This document shows, in pieces, positions 53,493-61,518 of a stretch of DNA of 64,000 bases; within the stretch, counting starts at the first letter, position 1; the number at the start of each line of letters is the position of its first letter. The stretch covers positions 434,001 through 498,000 of the forward strand of contig NZ_FPCI01000001.1 in NCBI RefSeq assembly GCF_900116385.1, given 5' to 3'. Both the position numbers and the translations under genes were made by a program. Source of the DNA: Pseudoxanthomonas sp. YR558. GTDB lineage: Bacteria > Pseudomonadota > Gammaproteobacteria > Xanthomonadales > Xanthomonadaceae. Below the pieces are notes generated by a model, which had not been told where the DNA came from, did no database searches, and saw only the letters and a list, made by a program, of their open reading frames with translations.

Positions 53493-53744
53493 CTCGCTCT
53501 CCTGATTATCGTCACTATCTATCGGAAACGCCTTCGCCGCTTCGCAAGATGGAAGGTTTGGCTTGCGCTTTGTAGCGGCTGGCAACCCTCCTACCGGCAG
53601 CGGACCCAACTCTGCCACGGTGCGGACATTGATGATTTCCAGATCGCGCAGCAATTGCAGGTCGTGCAGCTTGTCGCCCTTGTTGGCACACAGCTTCATC
53701 CGCGCAACGATGGCATCGTCATTGCATCCCTCCTGCGCCATCAC
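53493..53744 (-). other. In-frame leader segment between virD4 and the immunity gene
   Basis: From GTG/ATG at 53744/53741, with a perfect AGGAGG five bases before the ATG, a frame reads 83-84 residues and runs without a stop into the immunity lipoprotein. It includes CNDDAIVARMKLCANKGDKLHDLQ and LLRDLEIINVRTVAELGPL. I do not recognise it. Either it is a separate small gene whose stop was lost and fused, or a cytosolic N-terminal extension made from a second start. A fused product would bury the lipoprotein signal. Confidence 0.5.
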
Positions 53745-53775
53745 ATCCTCCTGCCCTTAAAGGAGAGCAATCGTT

Positions 53776-55467
53776 TCATTGTCCGACATCGATCATCTTC
53801 ACATCGACCTTCGGCAACAGCCGCCTGGTGAAATGCTTGTCCTGGTAGTACCTGATCTTCTCGCACATCACCGGATGTGGGATTCCCTCATACAGGAAGA
53901 CCTCCTTTTCCGGGCCCATCGCTTTCAACTCCTGCGGCAGCATCAGCGCCCGGCGCTCCAACGATTCCGTGAATGACACGCTGCCCTGCTGCCCGTGCGA
54001 TTGCGAGCGGTTGCGACGGTGCACCGTCGTGTAGCCCAGCATCTCGGAATAGTCGTTGGCATCCTGCTGCTCGCGGGGCGCGTAGATGATCTGCAACGCG
54101 TGATTGGTGATGATGGTCCGCGACACTTCCTTGCCGTACACCGCGTCCAACTGCGACATACTCTGAATGATCGGCAGAAGACGCAGGTTGTAGCCTGCCA
54201 TGTAGCTCACTGCGCTGGCGATGATGTCCACCCTGCCGATGGCCGTAAACTCGTCCATCAGCAACAGGCACTGATGCTTTAGCGCCGGATTGGACTGCGG
54301 CAGTTCGCGCGTGTTCTCGTTGATCAACTGGCTGAAGAACAGGTTCACCAGCACCCTGCTCTCGGCCAGCTTGTTGGGCTGGATGCCGATGTAGATGGTC
54401 ATGCGCTTCTTGCGGACATCGGTGATCAGGAAGTCGTCGCCGCTGGTGGCCGCGTCAAGGACCGGATTGACGAAAGCGTTCAGCGGCTCCTTAAAAGTAC
54501 CCAGGATGGAGGAGAACGTCTCTTCGGCCTGCGAGAGCAGGTTTGCGAACGCAGTCCTGGCGTGCTCGCTGAGGAATGGCTTGGCCGAAAGCTCTTGCAG
54601 GTACTGCTTTTGTTGCGAGCCGTTTCCCGCCGAAAGCCGATGCACGCGCCCCAGCGTGGGGAAAGCCATAAGCTCCGGAGGACACTTTCTCCGGCGTTCT
54701 TCGTCGTGATTCTCGAACAGGTACAGAGTGAAGGCGAGGAACGCATTCCGCGCGTGGCTGATCCAGAACTTGTCCTTGCCGTCACCATCCGGATACAGCA
54801 TGGCGGCGATCGCCTGCAGGTCCGATATGCGGAACGCAGGATCGGACGACACGTAGCTGAGCGGATTCCAGCGATGCGTGCGCCGGTCTTCGGCGAAAGG
54901 GTTGAACAGATAGATCTCCTGGCCCTGGCTGGCGCGCCAGCCGCTAGTCAGGTCGAAGTTCTCCTGCTTGATGTCCAGGACCACCACGGAGCCTTGGTAC
55001 TCCAGCAGGTTGGGGATCACGACACCCACGCCTTTTCCCGAGCGCGTCGGCGCAGCCAGGATGACGAATTGCTGACCCGACAGCCGGATCAGCTTTCCAC
55101 CCAGCCTTCCAACCACGATGCCTTCCGGCGCAGGCGCGAACATGCCATGCCTGGCGAGGTCGCCGGCGCGAGCGAAACGCGCATCTCCATGCAGTGCGGC
55201 TCTTGGCGACCTGAGGACGGGGATCACCATCGCCAGCCACGCGAGCAATGGCACACCGAACCCCAACGCTCCACCGGCCTTGATCTTGGTGGCGTAAGGC
55301 GCAACCTGGGGCTGGTCGAGGGCTCGCAGGTAGCGGAAATAGGTGTCCCATCGGAGCGAAGCATCCAGCCCGAGCAACCACAGGGTCGCGTATCCGGCCA
55401 AGTAGACACCCGCGATCAAAGCCAGCAATCCCATTGCCGACAGAAAGATTCCCTTCTTTCGTCCCAT
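53776..55467 (-). CDS. virD4: VirD4-type T4SS coupling protein
   Basis: A 563-residue membrane ATPase that selects T4SS substrates. Two membrane helices lie at about residues 8-32 and 68-86. Walker A is APTRSGKG (139-146) and Walker B LLLMDEF (401-407). The TraG/VirD4 landmarks LDIKQENFDLTSGWRASQG, RWNPLSYV, KPFLSEHARTAFANLLSQAEETFSSI and YAPREQQDANDYSEMLGYTTV are in order, with the all-alpha domain between the Walker motifs that binds XVIPCDs in X-T4SS. It heads the operon virD4-immunity-effector. None of virB1-virB11 is in the window. Confidence 0.95.
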   Translation of the reverse strand: MGRKKGIFLSAMGLLALIAGVYLAGYATLWLLGLDASLRWDTYFRYLRALDQPQVAPYATKIKAGGALGFGVPLLAWLAMVIPVLRSPRAALHGDARFARAGDLARHGMFAPAPEGIVVGRLGGKLIRLSGQQFVILAAPTRSGKGVGVVIPNLLEYQGSVVVLDIKQENFDLTSGWRASQGQEIYLFNPFAEDRRTHRWNPLSYVSSDPAFRISDLQAIAAMLYPDGDGKDKFWISHARNAFLAFTLYLFENHDEERRRKCPPELMAFPTLGRVHRLSAGNGSQQKQYLQELSAKPFLSEHARTAFANLLSQAEETFSSILGTFKEPLNAFVNPVLDAATSGDDFLITDVRKKRMTIYIGIQPNKLAESRVLVNLFFSQLINENTRELPQSNPALKHQCLLLMDEFTAIGRVDIIASAVSYMAGYNLRLLPIIQSMSQLDAVYGKEVSRTIITNHALQIIYAPREQQDANDYSEMLGYTTVHRRNRSQSHGQQGSVSFTESLERRALMLPQELKAMGPEKEVFLYEGIPHPVMCEKIRYYQDKHFTRRLLPKVDVKMIDVGQ

Positions 55468-55800
55468 GTTCCTTTCCCGTTGTCACATTCCATGTATCAC
55501 TGCAACTGTATGCAAGTGTCTTCTGCACTCAGCCTCGCGAGAATGAAACAAGCGGATTACCGCGTCCAGCCAGGACACGGTTTTTTCCCGCTAATGTCAG
55601 TTGATTAACTTCAATGCCACGGCGATGTGGCGAGGCGCAAACACTTTCAGATCGAACCAAAGCCACCGACATCGCTTGATGCGGATGAATCGTGACTTCT
55701 CGGGTGGCGATTCAACTTGCGCAGTCTTCTTCTCTAGCCCACAGCACCCGCATCGATCGTCGGACGTCGGACCCGAACGGGCACTCCACCGCAATGGCGA
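55468..55800. other. 333-base gene-free stretch upstream of virD4
   Basis: It lies between the virD4 start and the HxlR stop, and is AT-richer than the surroundings. It must hold the virD4 promoter (minus strand); AAGGA lies just before the virD4 ATG. Open frames in it are short and lack coding character. I see no tRNA, integrase, direct repeat or virB remnant. Confidence 0.6.
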
Positions 55801-56184
55801 CTACTTCGGCGCGTTCGCCGCCGGCGCCACATAGGCCTTGCGCGCAGCACGGACTTCGTCGTGGTGATCCGATGCCCACTGCGCCAGCATCTCCACGCGT
55901 TCGAAGAACGATTCGCCCAACGGCGTCAGTGCATAGTCGACGCGCGGCGGCACCGTGGGAAACACCGCGCGGCTGACCAGGCCATCCTGCTCCAGGTGCC
56001 GCAGCGTCTGCGCGAGCATGCGCGGCGAGATGTCGGCCACGCGTTTGCGGACCTCGGAAAAACGTAGCGTGCCCATGGCCAACTCGTGCAGGACGAGCAC
56101 CGTCCAGCGGTCGCCGAGGCGGTCCAGTACGTCCCGGATCGGGCAGTTCTCGACGAGGATCAGGGATTGGCGATGCAAGGTCAT
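55801..56184 (-). CDS. HxlR-family regulator (YtfH-like)
   Basis: A 127-residue winged-helix regulator. Its core [59 protein letters not shown] is a complete HxlR domain, and Cys14 before the helix is the redox-sensing position in QorR/YodB relatives. It is divergent from a quinone oxidoreductase gene, as E. coli ytfH is from ytfG (qorB) and Corynebacterium qorR from qor2. Inferred: a thiol- or quinone-responsive repressor acting on the inverted repeats between the two genes. Confidence 0.9.
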   Translation of the reverse strand: MTLHRQSLILVENCPIRDVLDRLGDRWTVLVLHELAMGTLRFSEVRKRVADISPRMLAQTLRHLEQDGLVSRAVFPTVPPRVDYALTPLGESFFERVEMLAQWASDHHDEVRAARKAYVAPAANAPK

Positions 56185-56198
56185 GAGGATCTCCGGGA

Positions 56199-56291
56199 CC
56201 GGTTACCTCGGGGTAACCGGGTTACTTCGAACACCCTGCTTGTACGGGCGTCCATTACTACCATAGGGTAACCAATATCCTTTCCGTTACC
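56199..56291. promoter_or_regulatory. HxlR operator pair in the divergent region
   Basis: CCGGTTACC (56199-56207) and GGTAACCGG (56212-56220) form a dyad with a 4-base spacer, just upstream of the regulator gene. A second arrangement, GGTAAC (56267-56272) and GTTACC (56286-56291), sits before the oxidoreductase ATG, and a lone GTTAC half-site is at 56221. The shared half-site GGTAAC fits one dimeric regulator controlling both promoters. Confidence 0.75.
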
Positions 56292-56307
56292 AAACCCAGG
56301 AGCCGCC

Positions 56308-57204
56308 ATGTCTTCCCCCACCCTGCTCGTCACCGGCGCGTCCGGTCACCTCGGCCGCGCCGTGGTGCGCCACCTGCTGGAAACCCTGAAGGTTCCGCCC
56401 GTCCGGATCATCGCCACCAGCCGCAAGCCGGAGGCCCTCGCCGACCTCGCCGCCGCAGGCGTGACTGTGCGGGCCGCCGACTTTGACGCGCCCGCCACGC
56501 TGGCGACCGCCTTCGCCGGCGCGGACCGGGTGCTGCTGGTCAGCACCGACGCACTGCTCGAACCAGGCAAGCGCCTGGCGCAACACCGTACCGCCGTGCA
56601 GGCGGCGGTCGAGGCCGGCGTGAAGCATGTCGTCTATACGTCGCTGCCCTCGCCCGCCACCTCGCACGTCTCGTTCGCCCCCGACCATTTGGGTACCGAA
56701 CAAGCACTGGAGGCCAGCGGTCTAGCATGGACCGTGCTTCGCAATGCCTGGTATGCCGAGAACCTGGCGTACTCGCTTCCGTCCGCGCTCGCATCGGGCG
56801 AATGGGTCACCGCCGCCGGTGAGGGTGGCGTCGCCTACATCGCGCGCGAAGACCTGGCGCATGCCGCGGCCGTCGCGCTCGCCGCCGACAGCACCGGGAA
56901 CCGCACGTTCACGCTCACCGGCACGCAAGCGCTGAACGCCCGCGAGATCGCCGCGAAGGTCAGCGCGGCTCTTGGCAAGCCGCTGGCGATCGTCGGCGTC
57001 ACGCCGGACCAACTGGCCGAGGGATTGCGCGGACATGGTTTTCCGCCGGTGCTGGCGGACGTGTTCACTTCGTTCGATGTGGCGACGGCGGCCGGCGACC
57101 TGGGCGAAGTGACCGATGATTACGCCGCGCTGACCGGTCGGGCGCCGGCGACGTTCGATGCGTGGCTCCCCGCACACGTCGACCTGCTGACCACGCCGCA
57201 ATGA
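56308..57204 (+). CDS. qorB: NAD(P)H:quinone oxidoreductase, NmrA-like SDR (QorB/YtfG type)
   Basis: A 298-residue atypical SDR. The N-terminal cofactor motif is TGASGHLGRAVVRHLLE (residues 8-24), followed by ATSRKPEALADLAAAGVTVRAADFD, TSLPSPATSHVSFAPDHLGTEQALEASGL and the C-terminal region with LTGTQALNAREIAAKVSAALGKP. It reduces quinones with NADPH in E. coli. The pairing with a divergent HxlR gene supports the call. A bidirectional terminator follows. Confidence 0.9.
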   Translation: MSSPTLLVTGASGHLGRAVVRHLLETLKVPPVRIIATSRKPEALADLAAAGVTVRAADFDAPATLATAFAGADRVLLVSTDALLEPGKRLAQHRTAVQAAVEAGVKHVVYTSLPSPATSHVSFAPDHLGTEQALEASGLAWTVLRNAWYAENLAYSLPSALASGEWVTAAGEGGVAYIAREDLAHAAAVALAADSTGNRTFTLTGTQALNAREIAAKVSAALGKPLAIVGVTPDQLAEGLRGHGFPPVLADVFTSFDVATAAGDLGEVTDDYAALTGRAPATFDAWLPAHVDLLTTPQ

Positions 57205-57210
57205 CGGCTG

Positions 57211-57247
57211 AAAAAAGAACCCCGGCCTGAGCCGGGGTTCCTTTCTT
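57211..57247. terminator. Bidirectional terminator between qorB and the DUF885 gene
   Basis: GAACCCCGGC (57217-57226) pairs with GCCGGGGTTC (57231-57240) around a 4-base loop. CTTTCTT follows on the plus strand, and six A residues precede the stem, giving a T run on the minus strand. Confidence 0.9.
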
Positions 57248-57264
57248 ACCGTGGAAGGAATGAC

Positions 57265-59139
57265 TCAGGCCTGCTTGGCCTTCTCCTTCGCGATCCACTG
57301 GTCCACGCGTCGCTCCAGCAGCGTCAACGGCAATGCACCGCCGCCCAGCACGGTGTCGTGGAATCCCTTGATGTCGAACTTGTCGCCCAGTTCCGTCTCG
57401 GCCTTCCGGCGCAGTTCCTGGATCTTGATCATGCCCACTTTGTAGCCGGTGGCCTGGCCCGGCATGATCAGGTAGCGCTTCACTTCGGATTCGATCGCCG
57501 CGCGCGGCACCGCGCTGTTGGCGTCGAAGTATTCCACTGCCTGCTGTTCGGTCCAGCCCTTGGCGTGCAGGCCGGTGTCCACCACCAGACGGATCGCGCG
57601 CCACATTTCCGAGCTCAGGCGACCGAACTCCGAATACGGATCCTGATAGGTGCCCGGCATCTCCTTCGCCAGCCATTCCGCGTACAGGCCCCAGCCCTCG
57701 GCATAGGCCGTGGTGTTGTACTGGGTGCGGAACTTCGGCACGCCCGTCAGTTCTTGGGCGATGGAGATCTGCATGTGGTGGCCCGGGATGCCCTCGTGGT
57801 AGGCGATGACTTCCAGCTCGGGCTTCGGCATCGCGTTCATGTCGGACAGGTGCGCGTAGTACACGCCCGGGCGCGAACCATCCGGTGTGCCGGGATAGTA
57901 GTGCTGCGCGGCGCCGTCCTGCTCGCGGAACGCCTCGACGCGCTTCACCACCAGGTCCGCCTTCGGCTTCAGGCCGAAGTACTCCGGCAGCACCTTCTTG
58001 ATGTTGTCGATGGCGCGCGTGGCGTCATCGATGTAGGCCTGGCGACCCGCATCGGTGTTGGGATACTTGAACTGCTTGTCGCTGTCGATGAAGGCGAAGA
58101 ATGCATCCAGGTCGCCCTTGAAGCCGACCTTGTCCTTCAACGCCGTCATCTCGCCCTTGATGCGCTCGACTTCCTTCAGGCCCAGCGCATGGATTTCTTC
58201 GGCGCTCATGCCGGTGGTCGTCATCTGCCGCAGCTGGTACTCGTAGTACGCCTTGCCGTTCGGGTGCGTGCTGCCCACGCCGGTGGCATTCACTGCGGCC
58301 TTCGGCAGCTCTTCCTCACTCCACGCGATCACGCGGTCGTAGGCCGGCTTGAACTGCTCCAGCAGCGCCTTGCGGGCCTCGTCCTTCAACGCGGTGGCGC
58401 GGGCGGCGTCGATCTTGCCCGCCTTCACCAGCTCATCGGCCTTGGCCTGGGCATCGGCCCAGATCGCTGCGTCGGCGCCGGCTGAGAACGGTGCGCCGGT
58501 GATGACTTTCTTCGCCTGGTCGATGACGCCTTCGTACGCGAACTTGGGCGGACGGATGCCCTGCGTCGCCGAGGCGCGTGCGCGCTCCAGCAACTGGTCG
58601 AACGCACGACCAGTCGCCGTGATGCGCGCGATATACGCCGTGTAGTCGGATTCCTCTTCCACCTTGTGGAAGCTGATCAGGAAGGTCGGCCAGAAGCCCT
58701 GGGCGCCGTTCATCTGGTCGAACGCGTAGCCGTCGACCAAGAACGGCAGGCCGTCGCGCGCGTTCTCGTACTGCAACTTCCAGAGGTCATAGGACAGCTT
58801 CGCTTCGTCGTCGAGCTTGGCGTACGCGAAGGTCTTTTCCATTTCCTCGACGCTGGCCTTCTGCCAGGCGACCTGGTCGCGCGTGGCTTTCTCGGACATG
58901 TCGTCCACCTGGTCGTACAGGTCCTTGCGGCCCTGGAAGCTCAGCTGGATGGGGCTGAACTTCAACTGCTCCTCGTACTTCTTGTCGAACCACTCGTTCA
59001 GCCGCTTGCTCTCGGCGGCGATGTCGGCGGCGGACGCCACCGGGGCTGCGGCGTCGGCAGCGCCAGCCGCCGGGGCATTGCCCTTGTCGCAGGCAGCAAG
59101 GGCCAGGGTGAGGGCACAGACGATCAGGGTTTTGCGCAT
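57265..59139 (-). CDS. DUF885-family zinc peptidase-like lipoprotein
   Basis: A 624-residue envelope protein. The lipobox LALAAC puts the lipidation Cys at 17, followed by an Ala/Pro linker. DUF885 occupies the rest; the metal site is HEGIPGHHMQISIAQEL (about residues 428-444), with YAEGWGLYAEWLAKEM downstream supplying a likely third ligand Glu. The family resembles thermolysin-like M32/gluzincin peptidases and is often called PrtP-like; substrates are unknown. Xanthomonadaceae encode several copies. Transcribed alone on the minus strand. Confidence 0.9.
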   Translation of the reverse strand: MRKTLIVCALTLALAACDKGNAPAAGAADAAAPVASAADIAAESKRLNEWFDKKYEEQLKFSPIQLSFQGRKDLYDQVDDMSEKATRDQVAWQKASVEEMEKTFAYAKLDDEAKLSYDLWKLQYENARDGLPFLVDGYAFDQMNGAQGFWPTFLISFHKVEEESDYTAYIARITATGRAFDQLLERARASATQGIRPPKFAYEGVIDQAKKVITGAPFSAGADAAIWADAQAKADELVKAGKIDAARATALKDEARKALLEQFKPAYDRVIAWSEEELPKAAVNATGVGSTHPNGKAYYEYQLRQMTTTGMSAEEIHALGLKEVERIKGEMTALKDKVGFKGDLDAFFAFIDSDKQFKYPNTDAGRQAYIDDATRAIDNIKKVLPEYFGLKPKADLVVKRVEAFREQDGAAQHYYPGTPDGSRPGVYYAHLSDMNAMPKPELEVIAYHEGIPGHHMQISIAQELTGVPKFRTQYNTTAYAEGWGLYAEWLAKEMPGTYQDPYSEFGRLSSEMWRAIRLVVDTGLHAKGWTEQQAVEYFDANSAVPRAAIESEVKRYLIMPGQATGYKVGMIKIQELRRKAETELGDKFDIKGFHDTVLGGGALPLTLLERRVDQWIAKEKAKQA

Positions 59140-59258
59140 CGGGGTCTCCAGGAGGAAAACGGGGGACGCACCCCCGCATCAGGCCACTGTAGCGGACGGT
59201 CGGCCCTGTGGTCCCATGACCAAAGACGGGGGTCGCCGATACCCGTCGCCCAGAACGG

Positions 59259-59280
59259 AAAACGCCGCCTCGCGGCGGCG
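59259..59280 (-). terminator. Terminator of the acyl-CoA dehydrogenase gene
   Basis: On the minus strand CGCCGCC and GGCGGCG form a 7-bp stem with a GCGA loop (59280-59263), followed by TTTT, 30 bases past the stop. Confidence 0.75.
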
Positions 59281-59309
59281 CTCTCCTTCAGGCGGGATGG
59301 CAGCGGAAC

Positions 59310-60458
59310 TCAGCGCAGCCCGGTCTCGTTGCGCGCGATCACCAAGCGCTGGATCTCCGAGGTGCCCTCGTAGATCTCGGTGATCTTCGCGTCGCGGAAG
59401 TAGCGCTCGATCGGCATTTCCTTCGAATAGCCCATGCCACCGTGTATCTGCAGCGCCTGATGGGTGATCCACATGGCCGCTTCGGACGCGGTCAGCTTGG
59501 CGATCGCCGCTTCGTTGCTGAAACGCTGGCCCTGCCCCTTCACCCAGGCCGCGCGCAGCGTCAGCAGCGTGGCGGCGTCCAGTTTGCACTTCATGTCGGC
59601 GATCTTGGCCTGCGTCATCTGGAAGGTGCCGATCGGCGCGCCGAAAGCCTTGCGCTCCTTCACGTAGGCGATCGTGGCCTCATACGCGGCGCGCGCGATG
59701 CCGATGGCCTGGCTGGCGATGCCGATGCGGCCGGCATCCAGCACGCTCATGGCGATCTTGAAGCCCTCGCCTTCCTTGCCCAGCACGTCTTCCGGACGCA
59801 CCACGTAGTCGGTGAACTCGATCTCGCAGGTGGCCGACGCGCGGATGCCCAGCTTCGGCTCGGTCTTGCCGCGGTGGAAGCCCGCTTGGGTGGTGTCGAT
59901 CATGAATGCGGTGATGCCACGCGCGCCCTTGTCGGGTTCGCTCATCGCGAACAGCACGATGTACTTGGCCACCGGGCCCGAGGTGATCCAGCTCTTCTTG
60001 CCGTTGACGACGAAGCTGCCATCGGCCTGCTTCACGGCGCGGCAGCGCATCGCGGTGGCATCGGAGCCGGACTGCGGCTCGGTCAGCGCGAACGCGCCGA
60101 TCTCGCGGCCTTCGGCGATCGCGCGCACGTACTTCTGCTTCTGCTCTTCCGTACCGAAGGTCAGGATGCCGTTGCAGAACAGCGAATTGTTGACCGACAC
60201 GATGGTCGAGTGGGCGGCATCGCCTGCGGCGATCTCGAACATGGCCAGCACGTACGCGATCGGATCCATGCCGGCTCCGCCGTACTCGGCCGGCACTTCG
60301 ATGCCCATCAGGCCGTTCTCGCCGAGCAGGCGGATGTTCTCCAGGGGGAACTCGCCGGTCTTGTCATGGTGCTCGGCACTGGGGGCGATCTTTTCCTGGG
60401 CGATCCGGCGCGCCACGTCCTGGATCATCAACTGCTCTTCGTTAAACGCGAAATCCAC
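59310..60458 (-). CDS. Acyl-CoA dehydrogenase
   Basis: A 382-residue FAD enzyme of the short/medium-chain type. The start is GTG 60458 (VDFAFNEEQLMIQDVARRIAQEKIAP), preceded by GAGGGG; no ATG fits. Landmarks are AFALTEPQSGSDATAMRCRA, VVNGKKSWITSG, the FAD/substrate segments RIGIASQAIGIARAAYE, and the C-terminal IYEGTSEIQRLVIARN, whose first Glu is the catalytic base in this branch. It could act on butyryl-, isovaleryl- or branched acyl-CoA; chain length is not readable. No beta-oxidation partners are adjacent. Confidence 0.93.
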   Translation of the reverse strand: MDFAFNEEQLMIQDVARRIAQEKIAPSAEHHDKTGEFPLENIRLLGENGLMGIEVPAEYGGAGMDPIAYVLAMFEIAAGDAAHSTIVSVNNSLFCNGILTFGTEEQKQKYVRAIAEGREIGAFALTEPQSGSDATAMRCRAVKQADGSFVVNGKKSWITSGPVAKYIVLFAMSEPDKGARGITAFMIDTTQAGFHRGKTEPKLGIRASATCEIEFTDYVVRPEDVLGKEGEGFKIAMSVLDAGRIGIASQAIGIARAAYEATIAYVKERKAFGAPIGTFQMTQAKIADMKCKLDAATLLTLRAAWVKGQGQRFSNEAAIAKLTASEAAMWITHQALQIHGGMGYSKEMPIERYFRDAKITEIYEGTSEIQRLVIARNETGLR

Positions 60459-60556
60459 GGCTACCCCTCGGCAAGCAAATTTTGAATACCAATTGTAACC
60501 CGCGGACCATCCGCGGCCGTATGCCAAGGGTTGACCCGGCCGGGGCCGCCCAGTCA

Positions 60557-60588
60557 AAATATCTCTATATCGCGATAGGAAGATATTT
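60557..60588. promoter_or_regulatory. 32-bp dyad operator at the sahR-like start codon
   Basis: Outer arms AAATATCT (60557-60564) and AGATATTT (60581-60588) and inner palindrome TATCGCGATA (60568-60577) share one centre; only the three bases between inner and outer arms on each side do not match. The ATG follows at 60589, so a bound repressor would cover the start region. Best explained as the autoregulatory site of the ArsR-type protein encoded next. Confidence 0.85.
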
Positions 60589-61518
60589 ATGGATCTGGAA
60601 GCCTGGTCCACCCGGCTGAAGGTCTTTGCCGACGCCACCCGTGTCCGCCTGCTGGCCCTGCTGGCCGGCGAGGAACTGACCGTCGCCGAGCTTTCCGCCA
60701 TCACCCAGCTGGCGCAGCCGCGCGTATCCACCCATCTGGCGAAGCTCAAGGAAGCCGGCCTGGTGCGCGACCGGCGCGCCGGCGTGTCGGCGTACTACCG
60801 CTTCGACGAAGACAACCTCGATACGGTCCAGCGCGAACTCTGGCGCAGCCTGCGCGGCGGCAGCGACGATCCGCTGCTGCGCCAGGATGCCGAGCGCGTC
60901 GCCAGCGTGCTGGCCAACCGCGCCGCCGACCAGAACTGGGCCGACAGCGTCGCCGGGGACATGGAGCGCCATTATTCGCCCGGTCGTACCTGGGAAGCCC
61001 TGGCGCGCACCGCACTGCCGCTGCTCGAGACCGGCGACGTGCTCGACATCGCATCGGGCGACGGCGTGCTGGCCGAACTGCTCTCCCCGCACTCCAACCG
61101 CTATATCTGCATCGATACCAGCGCCCGCGTGGTCGCGGCCGCTGGCGAGCGTTTGCGCCGTTTCCCCAACGTGGAAGTGCGTGAAGGGGACATGCATGCC
61201 TTGCCGTTCAAGGACGCCAGCTTCGACCTGGTCGTACTGATGCATGCGCTCACCTACTCCACCAAGCCGGCGCAGGCCGTCGCGGAAGCTGCGCGCGTGC
61301 TTCGGCGAGGCGGCCGCCTGCTGCTCAGCAGCCTGGCGAAGCACGAGCACCGCTCTGTGGTCGAAGCCTACAGCCACGTCAATCTGGGCTTTTCGGAAAA
61401 GGAACTGCGCAAGTTCGCCGAGAAGGCCGGACTGGAGATCGCCAACGCAGAGACCGTCACCCGTGAACGCCGCCCGCCCCATTTCGAAGTGTTGTCGCTG
61501 ACTGCCCAGAAGCCATGA
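60589..61518 (+). CDS. ArsR-type regulator fused to a SAM-dependent methyltransferase domain (SahR-like)
   Basis: A 309-residue fusion. Residues 1-85 are an ArsR winged helix ([47 protein letters not shown]) without the usual metal-binding cysteines. Residues ~125-309 are a class I methyltransferase domain with motif I DIASGDG (153-159), then [14 protein letters not shown] and [11 protein letters not shown]. The layout matches SahR, which senses S-adenosylhomocysteine and controls methionine-cycle genes in several proteobacteria. Its stop overlaps the metH start by four bases, so it is in the operon it presumably controls. Confidence 0.9.
   Translation: MDLEAWSTRLKVFADATRVRLLALLAGEELTVAELSAITQLAQPRVSTHLAKLKEAGLVRDRRAGVSAYYRFDEDNLDTVQRELWRSLRGGSDDPLLRQDAERVASVLANRAADQNWADSVAGDMERHYSPGRTWEALARTALPLLETGDVLDIASGDGVLAELLSPHSNRYICIDTSARVVAAAGERLRRFPNVEVREGDMHALPFKDASFDLVVLMHALTYSTKPAQAVAEAARVLRRGGRLLLSSLAKHEHRSVVEAYSHVNLGFSEKELRKFAEKAGLEIANAETVTRERRPPHFEVLSLTAQKP

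Noticed and set aside
51313..55467. Mobile element ends (insertion sequences, integrase, attachment repeats) around the T4SS island
   Set aside because: None could be found by eye on either side.
55597..55834. Small frames on both strands upstream of virD4
   Set aside because: No ribosome-binding sites, no coding character and mutual overlap; treated as non-coding.
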